From NCBI GenBank assembly GCA_002490665.1, contig DKUL01000001.1, positions 92,969-156,968 on the forward strand: a stretch of 64,000 nucleotides of DNA, written 5' to 3'. The position numbers and the translations under genes are program-made. Below are positions 1 through 8,082 of this stretch, in pieces (the first letter of the stretch is position 1; every line of letters begins with the position of its first letter). The stretch comes from Lachnospiraceae bacterium UBA7205. Lineage in GTDB: Bacteria; Bacillota; Clostridia; Lachnospirales; Lachnospiraceae. Below the pieces are notes generated by a model, which saw only the letters and a program-made list of their open reading frames with translations, did no database searches and had not been told where the DNA came from.

Positions 1-678
1 CGGGGCAAGCACAATGACCACAATGCTCACGCCTGCCTCCGCAAAGATATAGATGCCGTTGTACACCAGCGAGTACGGCAGCACCCCCCAGCCTTCCCAC
101 GCATAGGAGGCAAAGAATATGCAGCCCGACGCCACGGTGAACACATAGCGCCCCAGCACGCCCACAAGATAGCCCTTGAGCAGCCCGTTCTTTGCATTTG
201 AGAAAAGCCCCGACAGCCCGAGCGCGCCAAACGCAAGAAAGTAGTCCATCACAAGCTGCATCGGGTATAGGACATAAGGGTCAATCAAAAGCTGCAGGGC
301 ACCATACGCAAGCCCTGTCATCAGCCCTGCGCCGATGCCGAAAAAATAACCCGGCAGACAGACGACAAGCATGGACAGCAGCGTGATGGAGCCGCCTGTC
401 GGAAAGTGGAACAGCTTAATGTTTGAGAGCACCGTGCCAAGGGCAATTGCCATTGCACAGAACACCAGCTGCCGGATGGTCAGCCTCCCGCCTCCATCGT
501 CCGTCCTTTCCCTTTTTGCATCTGCATTTTTCGCCTTTTCAGCCTGCATGCGAAGCCTGACAAATGCCACCGCAGCCACAAGCAATATCACAATCATTGC
601 CGCAAGCAGTCCGTTTCCAAGCGCCGTCGGGACATAGGTCGTCTCGCCCCAGTCATTTACTACTACATTGTACAACAT
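1..678 (-). CDS. thiT: Energy-coupling-factor thiamine transporter S component ThiT (3' end outside window)
   Basis: The frame reads 226 residues from an ATG at 676-678 and runs off the window edge, so the C-terminus is missing. It is a very hydrophobic protein with about six membrane segments. The first (about residues 22-40) is followed by a short charged Lys/Arg/Asp linker (about 41-65); then comes the ThiT core with NIKLFHFPTGGSITLLSM (about 86-103), a hallmark of the YuaJ/ThiT family. ThiT is the substrate-binding membrane subunit that takes up thiamine with the shared EcfAAT energising module, which is not visible here. Identity is strongly supported by the TPP riboswitch directly upstream. 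The start is set by GGAGG at 687-691, eight bases before ATG. The N-terminal segment makes it somewhat longer than a compact ThiT. Confidence 0.93.
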   Translation of the reverse strand, partial: MLYNVVVNDWGETTYVPTALGNGLLAAMIVILLVAAVAFVRLRMQAEKAKNADAKRERTDDGGGRLTIRQLVFCAMAIALGTVLSNIKLFHFPTGGSITLLSMLVVCLPGYFFGIGAGLMTGLAYGALQLLIDPYVLYPMQLVMDYFLAFGALGLSGLFSNAKNGLLKGYLVGVLGRYVFTVASGCIFFASYAWEGWGVLPYSLVYNGIYIFAEAGVSIVVIVLAP

Positions 679-686
679 AAAAAAAT

Positions 687-709
687 CCTCCTTCGTCTGC
701 GCGAGGAGG
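687..709 (-). promoter_or_regulatory. Hairpin that sequesters the thiT Shine-Dalgarno sequence
   Basis: On the minus strand CCTCC (709-705) can pair with GGAGG (691-687), and the latter is the thiT ribosome site itself, followed by a run of T and the ATG. This is the usual expression platform for translational control by a TPP riboswitch. The T-run after the stem could also let it act as a weak terminator. Confidence 0.6.
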
Positions 710-719
710 TCAGCATCGT

Positions 720-749
720 AACCATTCAAAACATTTGTTCTGAATGGTT
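720..749 (-). promoter_or_regulatory. Stem-loop between riboswitch aptamer and thiT ribosome site
   Basis: AACCATTCA (749-741 on the minus strand) is complementary to TGAATGGTT (728-720), giving a nine-pair stem between the TPP aptamer and the SD-sequestering hairpin. It is probably part of the expression platform. Its switching partner is not clear by eye. Confidence 0.5.
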
Positions 750-754
750 CCAAG

Positions 755-846
755 TATCATTATTCCCATACTGCTTCCTTACGCCGGTATTGTCCGGTTC
801 AAGTAATGAGGGTAAAGTCTCAGCGATGTGCACCCCTAGCGTGATA
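755..846 (-). promoter_or_regulatory. TPP (thiamine pyrophosphate, THI-element) riboswitch
   Basis: Reading the minus strand, the conserved THI-box pieces occur in order: GGGGTGC, then CTGAGA followed by ACCC, then GAACC, then the ACCGGCGTAAGGAA block. The closing P1 stem is TATCA (846-842) with TGATA (759-755). This order and wording match the established TPP aptamer. It lies in the leader of thiT, so thiamine uptake should be shut off when TPP is plentiful. Confidence 0.95.
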
Positions 847-867
847 AAATGTATTTCAACAGAAATA

Positions 868-896
868 ACTATACCTTTTCTTTATTATGTTGTCAA
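868..896 (-). promoter_or_regulatory. Sigma-A type promoter of the thiT riboswitch transcript
   Basis: On the minus strand a perfect -35 TTGACA (896-891) is followed after 17 bases by TATAGT (873-868). It sits just upstream of the aptamer and only five bases past the stop of the preceding permease gene. Confidence 0.8.
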
Positions 897-900
897 GAGT

Positions 901-2892
901 TTATTGATATACTATCCGGTAATAGCTGCGCGACGTAAGCAGAAACACGAGAAAATAAATTACCGCGAACACCGCAGCCGTCACCACAAGGCAGCCGACA
1001 AACAAATCCGTGTTCATCAGGCCGAACACAAGCATGATTGCCTTCAGCATCGGAAATGCCATCGCTAGATGAAGGATGGCAACGATAATTGGCATGAAAA
1101 ATACTGTCCGCACCTGCGCATTGATTGCCGCCTTCACCACATCGCGCCCCATGCCGACCTTGGTCATGATGGCAAACCGCTCCCTGTCCTCATACCCCTC
1201 TGAAATCTGCTTATAGTAAATAATCAGCACTGTAATCATCAGAAACATGCTCCCCAGGAACAGCCCCAGGAACAAAAAGCCGCCGTTTAGTTCCATGTAT
1301 TCCCCGCGCTGTTCTTCTCTTGATGTGATCATCCCTTGTGTAAATGCAGTTTTTTTCCTGCCGGCTTCAAGCGCCTCCCGCACGGCTCCTGCAAACGCTT
1401 TCCTCTCCTCCGGTGTCCCATCGGTATCTATCTCCAGATGGTACTGTACTTCATACGCCAGAAACGGTTCCATTGCCCGTTCATCCTCCACAACGACATA
1501 AACCACCTGTTTATCACCCAAAAATCCTTGTATCTCCTTGTCCGGAAAATCCGCCGGAAAATCCATGCTGTCCGAAACCGGATATTGTGTTCCAAAAAGC
1601 TCAATCACATCCCCATCAAAACCGCCCGATGCTGTTACCATTACACTTCCCGGCACAATCGGATCGCAAGCGTGCCCTGTAAACCTTTCATAATCCGTCC
1701 GCATCATCACATAGAGCATTCCCATTTCCAGATAGCTATAGGAAGGATTTGTATTGTCATAACGTTCCACCACATTTCCATCCATGTGTATTATCGTCAC
1801 AATGTCCGCATATTCTGACATTCGTGTCAGTTTTCTTTCCTGCTTCCCTGCCGCATCCTCAATCAGATCCATGAAATACTCCCTGTCTGCCTGATCCGGA
1901 ACGTAATCGAAGTACAACGTGGCATTGATTTCGCCCGGAAAGTTATTATTCAGCGAGTCCTCACTGCCTGCATACAGACACACTGTCGTCGAGATAATCA
2001 CAAGAACCATTGTGGACAGGACACAGATATTCGCAAGTCCGACCGCATTGCGCTTCATGCGGTAGAGCATACCAGACACCGTTATGAAGTGCGCCGTCTG
2101 GTAGTAGTATTTTTTGTTATTTTTCAGCATCTTCAAAAAGGCAATGCTCACAGACAAAAAGAGCAGATACGTCCCGGCAATGACAAGAATAACCGCCATA
2201 AAAAACATGTTGACTGCCTCAAGGACGCCGTGAACAGTCACCGCAAGATAATAGCCCGCGAAAATGCACGCAATGCCGGATGCCGCTGAAAGCCATTTTA
2301 CCTTCGGCTCGCGCTCTCCCACGCTGTTTCCGTGCAGCAGCGCAATCGGGTTGGCAAGGCTTACCTGCAAAAAATTGTACAGCAGCATGACAATATAAAT
2401 CAAGCCAAACAGCTCAGCCGTCTGCAGGAAACCCCAGCCCGATACATAAAACGGAATGCTTTCTGACAATCCTGTCAGTTTTACCAGAAACATTGCCGCC
2501 AGCTTGTGAAACACAATTCCAAGAACCAGGCCGCCACACACGGAAAGCGCATACAATATCACGGCTTCCCACGCCATCACCTTTGCGATGTGCTTCTTTT
2601 CCATGCCCAGGATATTGTAAACACCCAGCTCCTTCCTGCGCCGTTTCATCACAAAGCCATTGGTGTAAAACAGGAAAATCCCTGCGCACAGCGCCACAAT
2701 CACCAGCCCCATCGTCAAAATGATGGAAACCGTTCCCGCACCGCGCATTGACGCTATCCCCCTGCTCCCCTGGATGGCACGCATAATGTAAAACATCATG
2801 GCAGATACCATTCCAGTCAGAATGTACGGCAGATAAAACTGCCTGTTGTTTTTCAAGTTGGTCACTGCCAGCCTGCAATATAAACGATTCAT
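901..2892 (-). CDS. bceB: BceB-type ABC transporter permease (FtsX-like), peptide antibiotic detoxification
   Basis: A 663-residue integral membrane protein with the BceB layout. One N-terminal membrane helix (about residues 18-38) and a cluster of FtsX-domain helices lie in the first half, a large extracellular region of roughly 200 residues sits at about 310-520, and a C-terminal helix group covers about 540-655. In the BceAB family the permease works with its ATPase to free cell-wall targets from bacitracin-like or lantibiotic peptides, and also acts as the sensor for the paired kinase. The start overlaps the stop of the ATPase gene by four bases, so the pair is translationally coupled. 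The two-component genes lie directly upstream on the same strand. The exact peptide specificity cannot be read from the sequence. Confidence 0.88.
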   Translation of the reverse strand: MNRLYCRLAVTNLKNNRQFYLPYILTGMVSAMMFYIMRAIQGSRGIASMRGAGTVSIILTMGLVIVALCAGIFLFYTNGFVMKRRRKELGVYNILGMEKKHIAKVMAWEAVILYALSVCGGLVLGIVFHKLAAMFLVKLTGLSESIPFYVSGWGFLQTAELFGLIYIVMLLYNFLQVSLANPIALLHGNSVGEREPKVKWLSAASGIACIFAGYYLAVTVHGVLEAVNMFFMAVILVIAGTYLLFLSVSIAFLKMLKNNKKYYYQTAHFITVSGMLYRMKRNAVGLANICVLSTMVLVIISTTVCLYAGSEDSLNNNFPGEINATLYFDYVPDQADREYFMDLIEDAAGKQERKLTRMSEYADIVTIIHMDGNVVERYDNTNPSYSYLEMGMLYVMMRTDYERFTGHACDPIVPGSVMVTASGGFDGDVIELFGTQYPVSDSMDFPADFPDKEIQGFLGDKQVVYVVVEDERAMEPFLAYEVQYHLEIDTDGTPEERKAFAGAVREALEAGRKKTAFTQGMITSREEQRGEYMELNGGFLFLGLFLGSMFLMITVLIIYYKQISEGYEDRERFAIMTKVGMGRDVVKAAINAQVRTVFFMPIIVAILHLAMAFPMLKAIMLVFGLMNTDLFVGCLVVTAAVFAVIYFLVFLLTSRSYYRIVYQ

Positions 2893-3668
2893 AACAATTC
2901 CTTTCCCATCTCGTCCGCCTTCTGCGTCAGCACGGTAAGCGTGTCCGATATTTTTGCATAAAGCTGCTCGTTTGTCAGGTTTCCGCGGTACAGCTGGTGG
3001 AAAACCTCCCCATCCTTGATGAACAGGATACGGTCTGCACAGCTTGCCGCCTTAGTACTGTGCGTCACCATGAGGATGGTCTGTCCGTCACGGTTAATCT
3101 CGCGGAACACACCGAGCAGACCAGAGGACGCCTTGGAGTCGAGCGCGCCCGTCGGCTCATCCGCGAGAATCAGCTGCGGATTCGTGATGATTGCCCGCGC
3201 CACGGCTGTCCGCTGCTTCTGCCCGCCCGAAACCTCATACGGATATTTTGCCAGCAGCTCCGCGATGCCAAGCCTGCCCGCAATCGGCGCAAGGCGCTGC
3301 TCCATCTCCGCAACAGGTTTTCCCTGCAAGACCAGCGGCAGCAAAATATTGTCCTTCAGCGAGAAATTGTCCAGCAGGTTAAAGTCCTGAAACACAAAGC
3401 CGAGGTTGTCGCGCCGGAAGGCCGAGAGCTCTTTCTCCTTGATGGCAGTCAGATTCTTTCCGTTCAGCAGTACCTCGCCGCCTGTCGGCCTGTCGAGCGA
3501 TGCGAGAATATTTAACAGTGTAGTCTTACCCGAACCGGACTCCCCCATAATTGCCACATTTTCTCCCTGTTCCACGGAGAAATTCATGTTCGAGAGCGCC
3601 TGCACCCTGGCACTCCCGAAACGGGTTGTATAGATTTTGCTTACATTTTTGACCTGTAATATTGGCAT
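2889..3668 (-). CDS. bceA: BceA-type ABC transporter ATP-binding protein
   Basis: A 259-residue ABC ATPase of the MacB/BceA type. Walker A is GESGSGKT (residues 42-49), the signature is VSGGQKQR (about 145), and Walker B is LILADEPTGALD (about 165-176), followed by the H-loop in MVTHS. It should power the permease encoded immediately downstream with a four-base overlap. The upstream region carries an inverted repeat matching the BceR-family operator, so the operon is likely induced by the BceRS-like pair. Family assignment is firm; the symbol follows the module context. Confidence 0.9.
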   Translation of the reverse strand: MPILQVKNVSKIYTTRFGSARVQALSNMNFSVEQGENVAIMGESGSGKTTLLNILASLDRPTGGEVLLNGKNLTAIKEKELSAFRRDNLGFVFQDFNLLDNFSLKDNILLPLVLQGKPVAEMEQRLAPIAGRLGIAELLAKYPYEVSGGQKQRTAVARAIITNPQLILADEPTGALDSKASSGLLGVFREINRDGQTILMVTHSTKAASCADRILFIKDGEVFHQLYRGNLTNEQLYAKISDTLTVLTQKADEMGKELL

Positions 3669-3739
3669 TGTGAATACTTCCTTTCTGATTTCTGGTTACC
3701 AGTATATCAAAAAAGGAAAATGCCAGCCATTGGATAAGC

Positions 3740-3773
3740 TTACATTTTCCTTTTATTTCTTACATTATTGTAA
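3740..3773 (-). promoter_or_regulatory. BceR-type operator upstream of bceAB
   Basis: TTACA-N4-TGTAA is present as a perfect inverted repeat (TTACAATAATGTAA on the minus strand, 3773-3760). A second, degenerate half-site TGTAA (3744-3740) lies 20 bases further towards the gene. Known BceR-like regulators bind TNACA-N4-TGTAA repeats plus a weaker second site. A possible -10 TATACT lies closer to bceA; the -35 is weak, as expected for an activated promoter. Confidence 0.75.
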
Positions 3774-3799
3774 GGGTGACAGTTCCTGACACAATACAA

Positions 3800-3991
3800 T
3801 TATTCCTTAATTTCATCAATATCCGTAAGATTTACACCCAGCGATGTCAAGACAGCCTTCAAAGACCAATAGTCCTTTTTTAACCCCTCGTATGTCTCAA
3901 TGGCATTTTCTTTTTTCGCGGTCTTCATATGTGCCTGAATCTTTTGAAAACCAAATACTGTTCTCTCAACAATTTCTGCACTATTTGGCAT
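3800..3991 (-). CDS. Small hypothetical protein inside the Bce locus
   Basis: A 63-residue, Lys/Glu-rich soluble protein without Cys or a membrane segment; much of it (about residues 15-50) looks helical. It begins MPNSAEIVERT and ends in an acidic tail. I do not recognise the family. It lies between the kinase gene and bceAB on the same strand, with a modest purine-rich ribosome site (AGAAAGAAGTG), and the bceAB operator follows its stop codon. It could be expressed with the two-component pair. Existence is moderately supported by start context and position; function unknown. Confidence 0.55.
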   Translation of the reverse strand: MPNSAEIVERTVFGFQKIQAHMKTAKKENAIETYEGLKKDYWSLKAVLTSLGVNLTDIDEIKE

Positions 3992-4086
3992 ATAATCACT
4001 TCTTTCTATAAAATACTCGATATTGTTTATTACATTCTAATCATATCAGATTCCATCCAAAGTGTAAAACCAAATTCAATTGATAA

Positions 4087-5172
4087 TTACCGTTCCGTTG
4101 CCACAATCTCCACCTTCGTCCCTTTCCCCTGCTCTGATGTAATAGAAAACGAATGTCCCAGCTTGTCAAGTATCGCCTTGCACAGATAAAGCCCTATCCC
4201 TGTGGAATACTTGTCAGCGTGTCCATTGTAACCGGTATAGCCTTTCTCACAGACCCTCGGAAGGTCCTCGGCGCGGATGCCAATTCCTGTGTCCTCTATC
4301 ACAATCCGCACGCCTCCTGCCGTTATTTCCCCATCCCCGGTATTTTCGTGGCTGCCAGGCTGTCCTGTGCGGCATACGCAAATCGTGACACCGCCCTGCC
4401 TTGTGTATTTGACGGCGTTCGACAAAAGCTGGTCTATCACAAAGCCCAGCCATTTTTTATCTGTCACTGCCATGATGTCCTGCGGCGTGTATGTCAGCCG
4501 AAGCTGCTTGTGGATAAACTGTCTGGCATATTTGTGAATCGATGGTTTTATCACTTCGTCAAGCATCACATTCTCAAACACAAAATCATTCGTCTCCGCC
4601 TCCAGCCGTATATACTGCAATGCCATGTCGGCATACTGCTCTATCCGGAAAAGCTCATTCTGTTTCTGCCTGCAATTTGTGACATAATTGTCATTTTCCG
4701 TGGTGGAAGATTCCATATCCCCTGCCGCAAGATATGTATTGAGTTCCTCATCAATCAGCATTTTCAGTGCGGCAATTGGTGTCTTTATCTGATGCACCCA
4801 CATGGAATAATACGCAGCCATGTCCTGCTGCCTGCTGATAAGCGCATTCTGCATCCTGTCCTTCTCCCGGACAAGCGCATGGATGCAGTCCTGATAATAC
4901 GTTTCATACATATACTCCGGCGCTTTCATCACGTTTTGCACAACAGTAATATTTTTGCGCAGCTCGTCAAGCTGGCGGAAACTTTCGCAGTGTCTGGCAT
5001 ATCCTATACAGACCGCTGCGACGGCGGCAAAGGCACACAGAAGCATCCCATATCCGATTTCATGCGCCGGTATCCCATTGAGGAGCATCGTCGCAGTCGT
5101 CACCAGTGCGACAAACAATATCACTGCGAGCCATCCGGCATTTTCCCTGATATATGCCCTAAAATTTTTCAT
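4087..5172 (-). CDS. bceS: BceS-type intramembrane-sensing histidine kinase
   Basis: A 361-residue kinase with two closely spaced membrane helices (about residues 14-31 and 41-58) and almost no extracellular loop, the pattern of intramembrane-sensing BceS kinases that take their signal from the BceAB transporter. The phosphorylation site is in WVHQIKTP (His127), the N-box contains LLSNAVKYTRQGG, and the ATP lid region contains IEDTGIGI and STGIGLYLC. The start at 5172 is chosen because GGAGG lies five bases before this ATG; an in-frame ATG 12 bases upstream overlaps that ribosome site. It follows the response regulator gene with a short gap and should phosphorylate it. Confidence 0.88.
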   Translation of the reverse strand: MKNFRAYIRENAGWLAVILFVALVTTATMLLNGIPAHEIGYGMLLCAFAAVAAVCIGYARHCESFRQLDELRKNITVVQNVMKAPEYMYETYYQDCIHALVREKDRMQNALISRQQDMAAYYSMWVHQIKTPIAALKMLIDEELNTYLAAGDMESSTTENDNYVTNCRQKQNELFRIEQYADMALQYIRLEAETNDFVFENVMLDEVIKPSIHKYARQFIHKQLRLTYTPQDIMAVTDKKWLGFVIDQLLSNAVKYTRQGGVTICVCRTGQPGSHENTGDGEITAGGVRIVIEDTGIGIRAEDLPRVCEKGYTGYNGHADKYSTGIGLYLCKAILDKLGHSFSITSEQGKGTKVEIVATER

Positions 5173-5187
5173 CCAAACCTCCATGCC

Positions 5188-5859
5188 TTATCCTATGCGG
5201 TACCCGATTCCTTTTTTTGTCTGTATAAAATCCGAAAGACCCACGCCCTCAAGCTTCCTGCGCAGGCGGTTCACGTTTACCGACAGCGTATTTTCATCCA
5301 CATAGCTGTCACTCTCCCAGAGCTTTGTCATCAGCGTGTCCCTCGCCACGACCTTTTCCTTGTTTTCCATCAGCACCTGCAAAATACGCAGCTCATTTTT
5401 GGTCAGCTCCAGCTTCTCACTGCCATACACAAGCGTTGCCTCCGTGAGATTCAGCATCGCTCCCCGGTGCTCAAGAACCACGCTCTGGCTTACAAAATCA
5501 TAAGTCCTGCGCAGCATCGCCTGTATTTTCACCGTCAGGACATCGAGGTCAAAGGGCTTTGCGATAAAATCGTCCCCGCCCATGTTCACTGCCATGACAA
5601 TATTCATGTTGTCGGCAGCCGAGGACAGAAAAATGACGGGCACCTTCGACACTTTCCGAATCTCGCTGCACCAGTGGTAGCCATTGTAAAAGGGAAGCTT
5701 GATGTCCATCAATACCAGCTGCGGCGCCGCGTGCACAAACTCCGCCATGACATTTGCCAGATCCTGCGCAAGCACCACCGCATAGTCCCAGCTTTCCAGA
5801 TGGCGCTTTAAGCCCGCCGCTATCAACTCATCGTCCTCGACAATAAAAATTTTGTACAT
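5188..5859 (-). CDS. bceR: BceR-type OmpR-family response regulator
   Basis: A 223-residue regulator: receiver domain with acidic residues EDD (8-10), phospho-acceptor Asp52 in LMDIKLP, and Lys in FIAKPFD, followed by a C-terminal OmpR winged helix that includes VDENTLSVNVNRLRRKL. It heads the kinase gene and should bind the TTACA-N4-TGTAA repeat in front of bceAB. The ribosome site (GGAGG) is about 15 bases from the ATG, which is long, so initiation may be weak or the start slightly different. Confidence 0.88.
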   Translation of the reverse strand: MYKIFIVEDDELIAAGLKRHLESWDYAVVLAQDLANVMAEFVHAAPQLVLMDIKLPFYNGYHWCSEIRKVSKVPVIFLSSAADNMNIVMAVNMGGDDFIAKPFDLDVLTVKIQAMLRRTYDFVSQSVVLEHRGAMLNLTEATLVYGSEKLELTKNELRILQVLMENKEKVVARDTLMTKLWESDSYVDENTLSVNVNRLRRKLEGVGLSDFIQTKKGIGYRIG

Positions 5860-6206
5860 TATCGCTTATTTCATCCTCCTGTTCTTTTCACATGCAGTAC
5901 TTTTTTATTTTATATTATTTCGGCTGCTTTTTCCAGTATATTCTGATCTTCCATTTCTTACATTCACTCAACTGTTGCCATTCCGCAGTGCATCAATTTT
6001 TTACAGCATTTCAAGTCAAGAAAAATATTATATCCCATAGTATCATTATAGTAGACAAGCACACACCCACTGCTAATACACGCAGCAGCTTCTTAAATCC
6101 AATAACCTTGTGTGCTTGTCACCTCTCAAAACAGTATCAAATTCCATTTCTTTCTGTTATAATAATTCCATATTAAAAAATAACATTCCACAAAGGAGCC
6201 TTTCAT
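5860..6206. other. Divergent intergenic region with a long imperfect inverted repeat
   Basis: An AT-rich 347-base gap between divergent genes with no convincing coding frame. It holds an inverted repeat with arms GACAAGCACAC (6054-6064) and GTGTGCTTGTC (6110-6120) and an inner CTGCT/AGCAG pair. TATAAT-like boxes occur on either side (for example 6158-6163 for the plus strand), so the stem lies between the two probable promoters rather than clearly inside a leader. Confidence 0.5.
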
Positions 6207-8069
6207 ATGAACCAGCCCAAAGCCAGCAAAGTCCTGTTAATCGGAATCAATGCCAAATACATCCACTCCAATCCGGCAGTCTACAGTCTGAAAGCATACG
6301 CGGACAAATATTACCCTGACCGCCCCGCAGGCTGTTCCCTTGAGATTGCCGAATACACCATCAACCAGCCTGTGGGCGCCATACTTGCCGACATCTATCT
6401 CCAGAGACCACAGCTGGCAGCCTTTTCGTGCTATATCTGGAACTGGACAGTTGTCCAGGAGCTGCTGGCAGAGCTTCCAAAGCTTCTGCCGGATACCGCG
6501 CTCTGGCTCGGCGGTCCGGAGGTTTCTTTTCATGCCGTCAGGCTGATACACGATTTCCCCCAGCTTGACGGCATCATGGTCGGCGAGGGCGAGGAGACAT
6601 TGCTGGAATTGCTGCGCTGTTACTGGGAGAACGAAAAGCCTATTTCAGATATCAAGGGAATTGTCTATAAAAAAGGATTTACCGGGGAGCGCGGACTCTT
6701 AGATATCAACCGCCTGCCCTTTCTGTACAGCCCGCCCGCGCCCTGCCCTGCCGCAGATGCCCCGGATTCTGCCAGCGCAGTCCAAAGCCTCCCAGAATGC
6801 AGCGCCAGCCAAGTCCCCGCTGCATTCCAGAACCGCATCCTCTACTATGAATCGCAGCGCGGCTGTCCCTTCCAGTGCGCCTACTGCCTCTCCTCCATTG
6901 ACAAAAAAGTGCGCCTGCGCGATATCGACATTGTAAAATCGGAATTACAATATTTTCTCGACAATAAGGTACCACAGGTAAAATTTATCGACCGCACCTT
7001 TAACTGCAATCCAAAACACGCGCTTGCCATCTGGAACTATCTGGCAGAAAATGACAATGGTGTCACAAATTTTCACTTTGAAATCGCGGCAGACCTGTTG
7101 ACAGACGAGCAGCTTGCAGTGATGCGCGGCATGCGGCCGGGACTTATCCAGCTTGAAATCGGCGTGCAGTCCACAAACGAAAAAACATTAAAGTCCATCA
7201 ACCGCCACATGGATATCTGCGCGCTTCGCAATACAGTAGCTGCCATCCGCAGCTTCCGAAATATCCACCAGCACCTTGACCTGATTGCCGGGCTTCCCTA
7301 TGAGGATTATGACAGCTTCGCGGATTCCTTCGACACAGTGTATGCAATGATGCCTGACCAGCTGCAGCTTGGCTTCCTAAAGGTGCTGAAGGGTTCCCCC
7401 ATGGAGCAGCGCGCCGACGAATATGGCATTGTATATAGTGCAAGACCCCCTTATGAAGTGCTGTATACCAGGTGGCTTGGCTATGACGACCTGATAAAAT
7501 TAAAGGGAATTGAGGAAATGGTGGAACTTTACTATAATTCCAGCCAGTTTACGCACACGCTCCCTGTGCTGGCACAGCACTTTGCCTCGCCATTCCGCAT
7601 GTATGAAGCCCTCGCCGGATACTACCGCACAAACGGATTTTTTACCAGCACGCCCGCAAGGAGCTACCGTTATCAGGTGCTGCTCGATTTTGCCTGTACT
7701 GTCGCCCCAGACAGGCGCGCACTGTTTGCCGAGCTGCTCACCTTCGACCTCTATCTGCGCGAAAACCTGAAAAGCCGGCCTGCCTTCTCGTCCGAAAACA
7801 GGCTTGACCGGGACAAGGTACGACTTTTTTACGAAAGTGAGGAACAGGCTCCGCAATTTCTGAAAGGATATGACGGCTATACGGCTGTACAGATTTCACG
7901 TATGACACATATCGAACGGTTTTCCTATTCCGTCTGGACGGAGCATTCTGCTGAATGTCCTGCGAAATTGGAAACACCGGCATACATTCTTTTTGACTAC
8001 AAAAACCGGAATGCATTGACGCATGATGCAAAGTACCATGAAATAATGCTCATGCAGACCCCCATGTAA
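6207..8069 (+). CDS. B12-binding radical SAM protein with DUF4080-type C-terminus
   Basis: A 620-residue protein in three parts. An N-terminal cobalamin-binding-like Rossmann domain (about 1-140) carries a LGGPEVSF motif. The radical SAM core (about 205-420) has its iron-sulfur cysteines in RGCPFQCAYC (C-x3-C-x2-C, near residue 220). The helical C-terminal region (about 430-615) is typical of DUF4080. Class-B radical SAM enzymes use SAM plus cobalamin for methyl transfer or similar radical chemistry, but the substrate of this subfamily is not established. A Pro/Ala-rich stretch (about 172-208) before the cluster motif looks like a linker. The ribosome site AAAGGAG precedes the ATG. The gene following on the same strand starts 13 bases later, though a functional tie is uncertain. 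Confidence 0.85.
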   Translation: MNQPKASKVLLIGINAKYIHSNPAVYSLKAYADKYYPDRPAGCSLEIAEYTINQPVGAILADIYLQRPQLAAFSCYIWNWTVVQELLAELPKLLPDTALWLGGPEVSFHAVRLIHDFPQLDGIMVGEGEETLLELLRCYWENEKPISDIKGIVYKKGFTGERGLLDINRLPFLYSPPAPCPAADAPDSASAVQSLPECSASQVPAAFQNRILYYESQRGCPFQCAYCLSSIDKKVRLRDIDIVKSELQYFLDNKVPQVKFIDRTFNCNPKHALAIWNYLAENDNGVTNFHFEIAADLLTDEQLAVMRGMRPGLIQLEIGVQSTNEKTLKSINRHMDICALRNTVAAIRSFRNIHQHLDLIAGLPYEDYDSFADSFDTVYAMMPDQLQLGFLKVLKGSPMEQRADEYGIVYSARPPYEVLYTRWLGYDDLIKLKGIEEMVELYYNSSQFTHTLPVLAQHFASPFRMYEALAGYYRTNGFFTSTPARSYRYQVLLDFACTVAPDRRALFAELLTFDLYLRENLKSRPAFSSENRLDRDKVRLFYESEEQAPQFLKGYDGYTAVQISRMTHIERFSYSVWTEHSAECPAKLETPAYILFDYKNRNALTHDAKYHEIMLMQTPM

Positions 8070-8082
8070 GCGAGGTGAGACT

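Noticed and set aside
4153..5811. A 552-codon open frame opposite the BceS/BceR-like genes
   Set aside because: It is the antisense shadow of two clear signalling genes; the composition is rich in His, Cys and Ile with no domain and no ribosome site.
6001..6206. Cobalamin riboswitch in front of the B12-binding radical SAM gene
   Set aside because: No B12 box or adenosylcobalamin aptamer pattern could be read; the stem lies upstream of the likely promoter.
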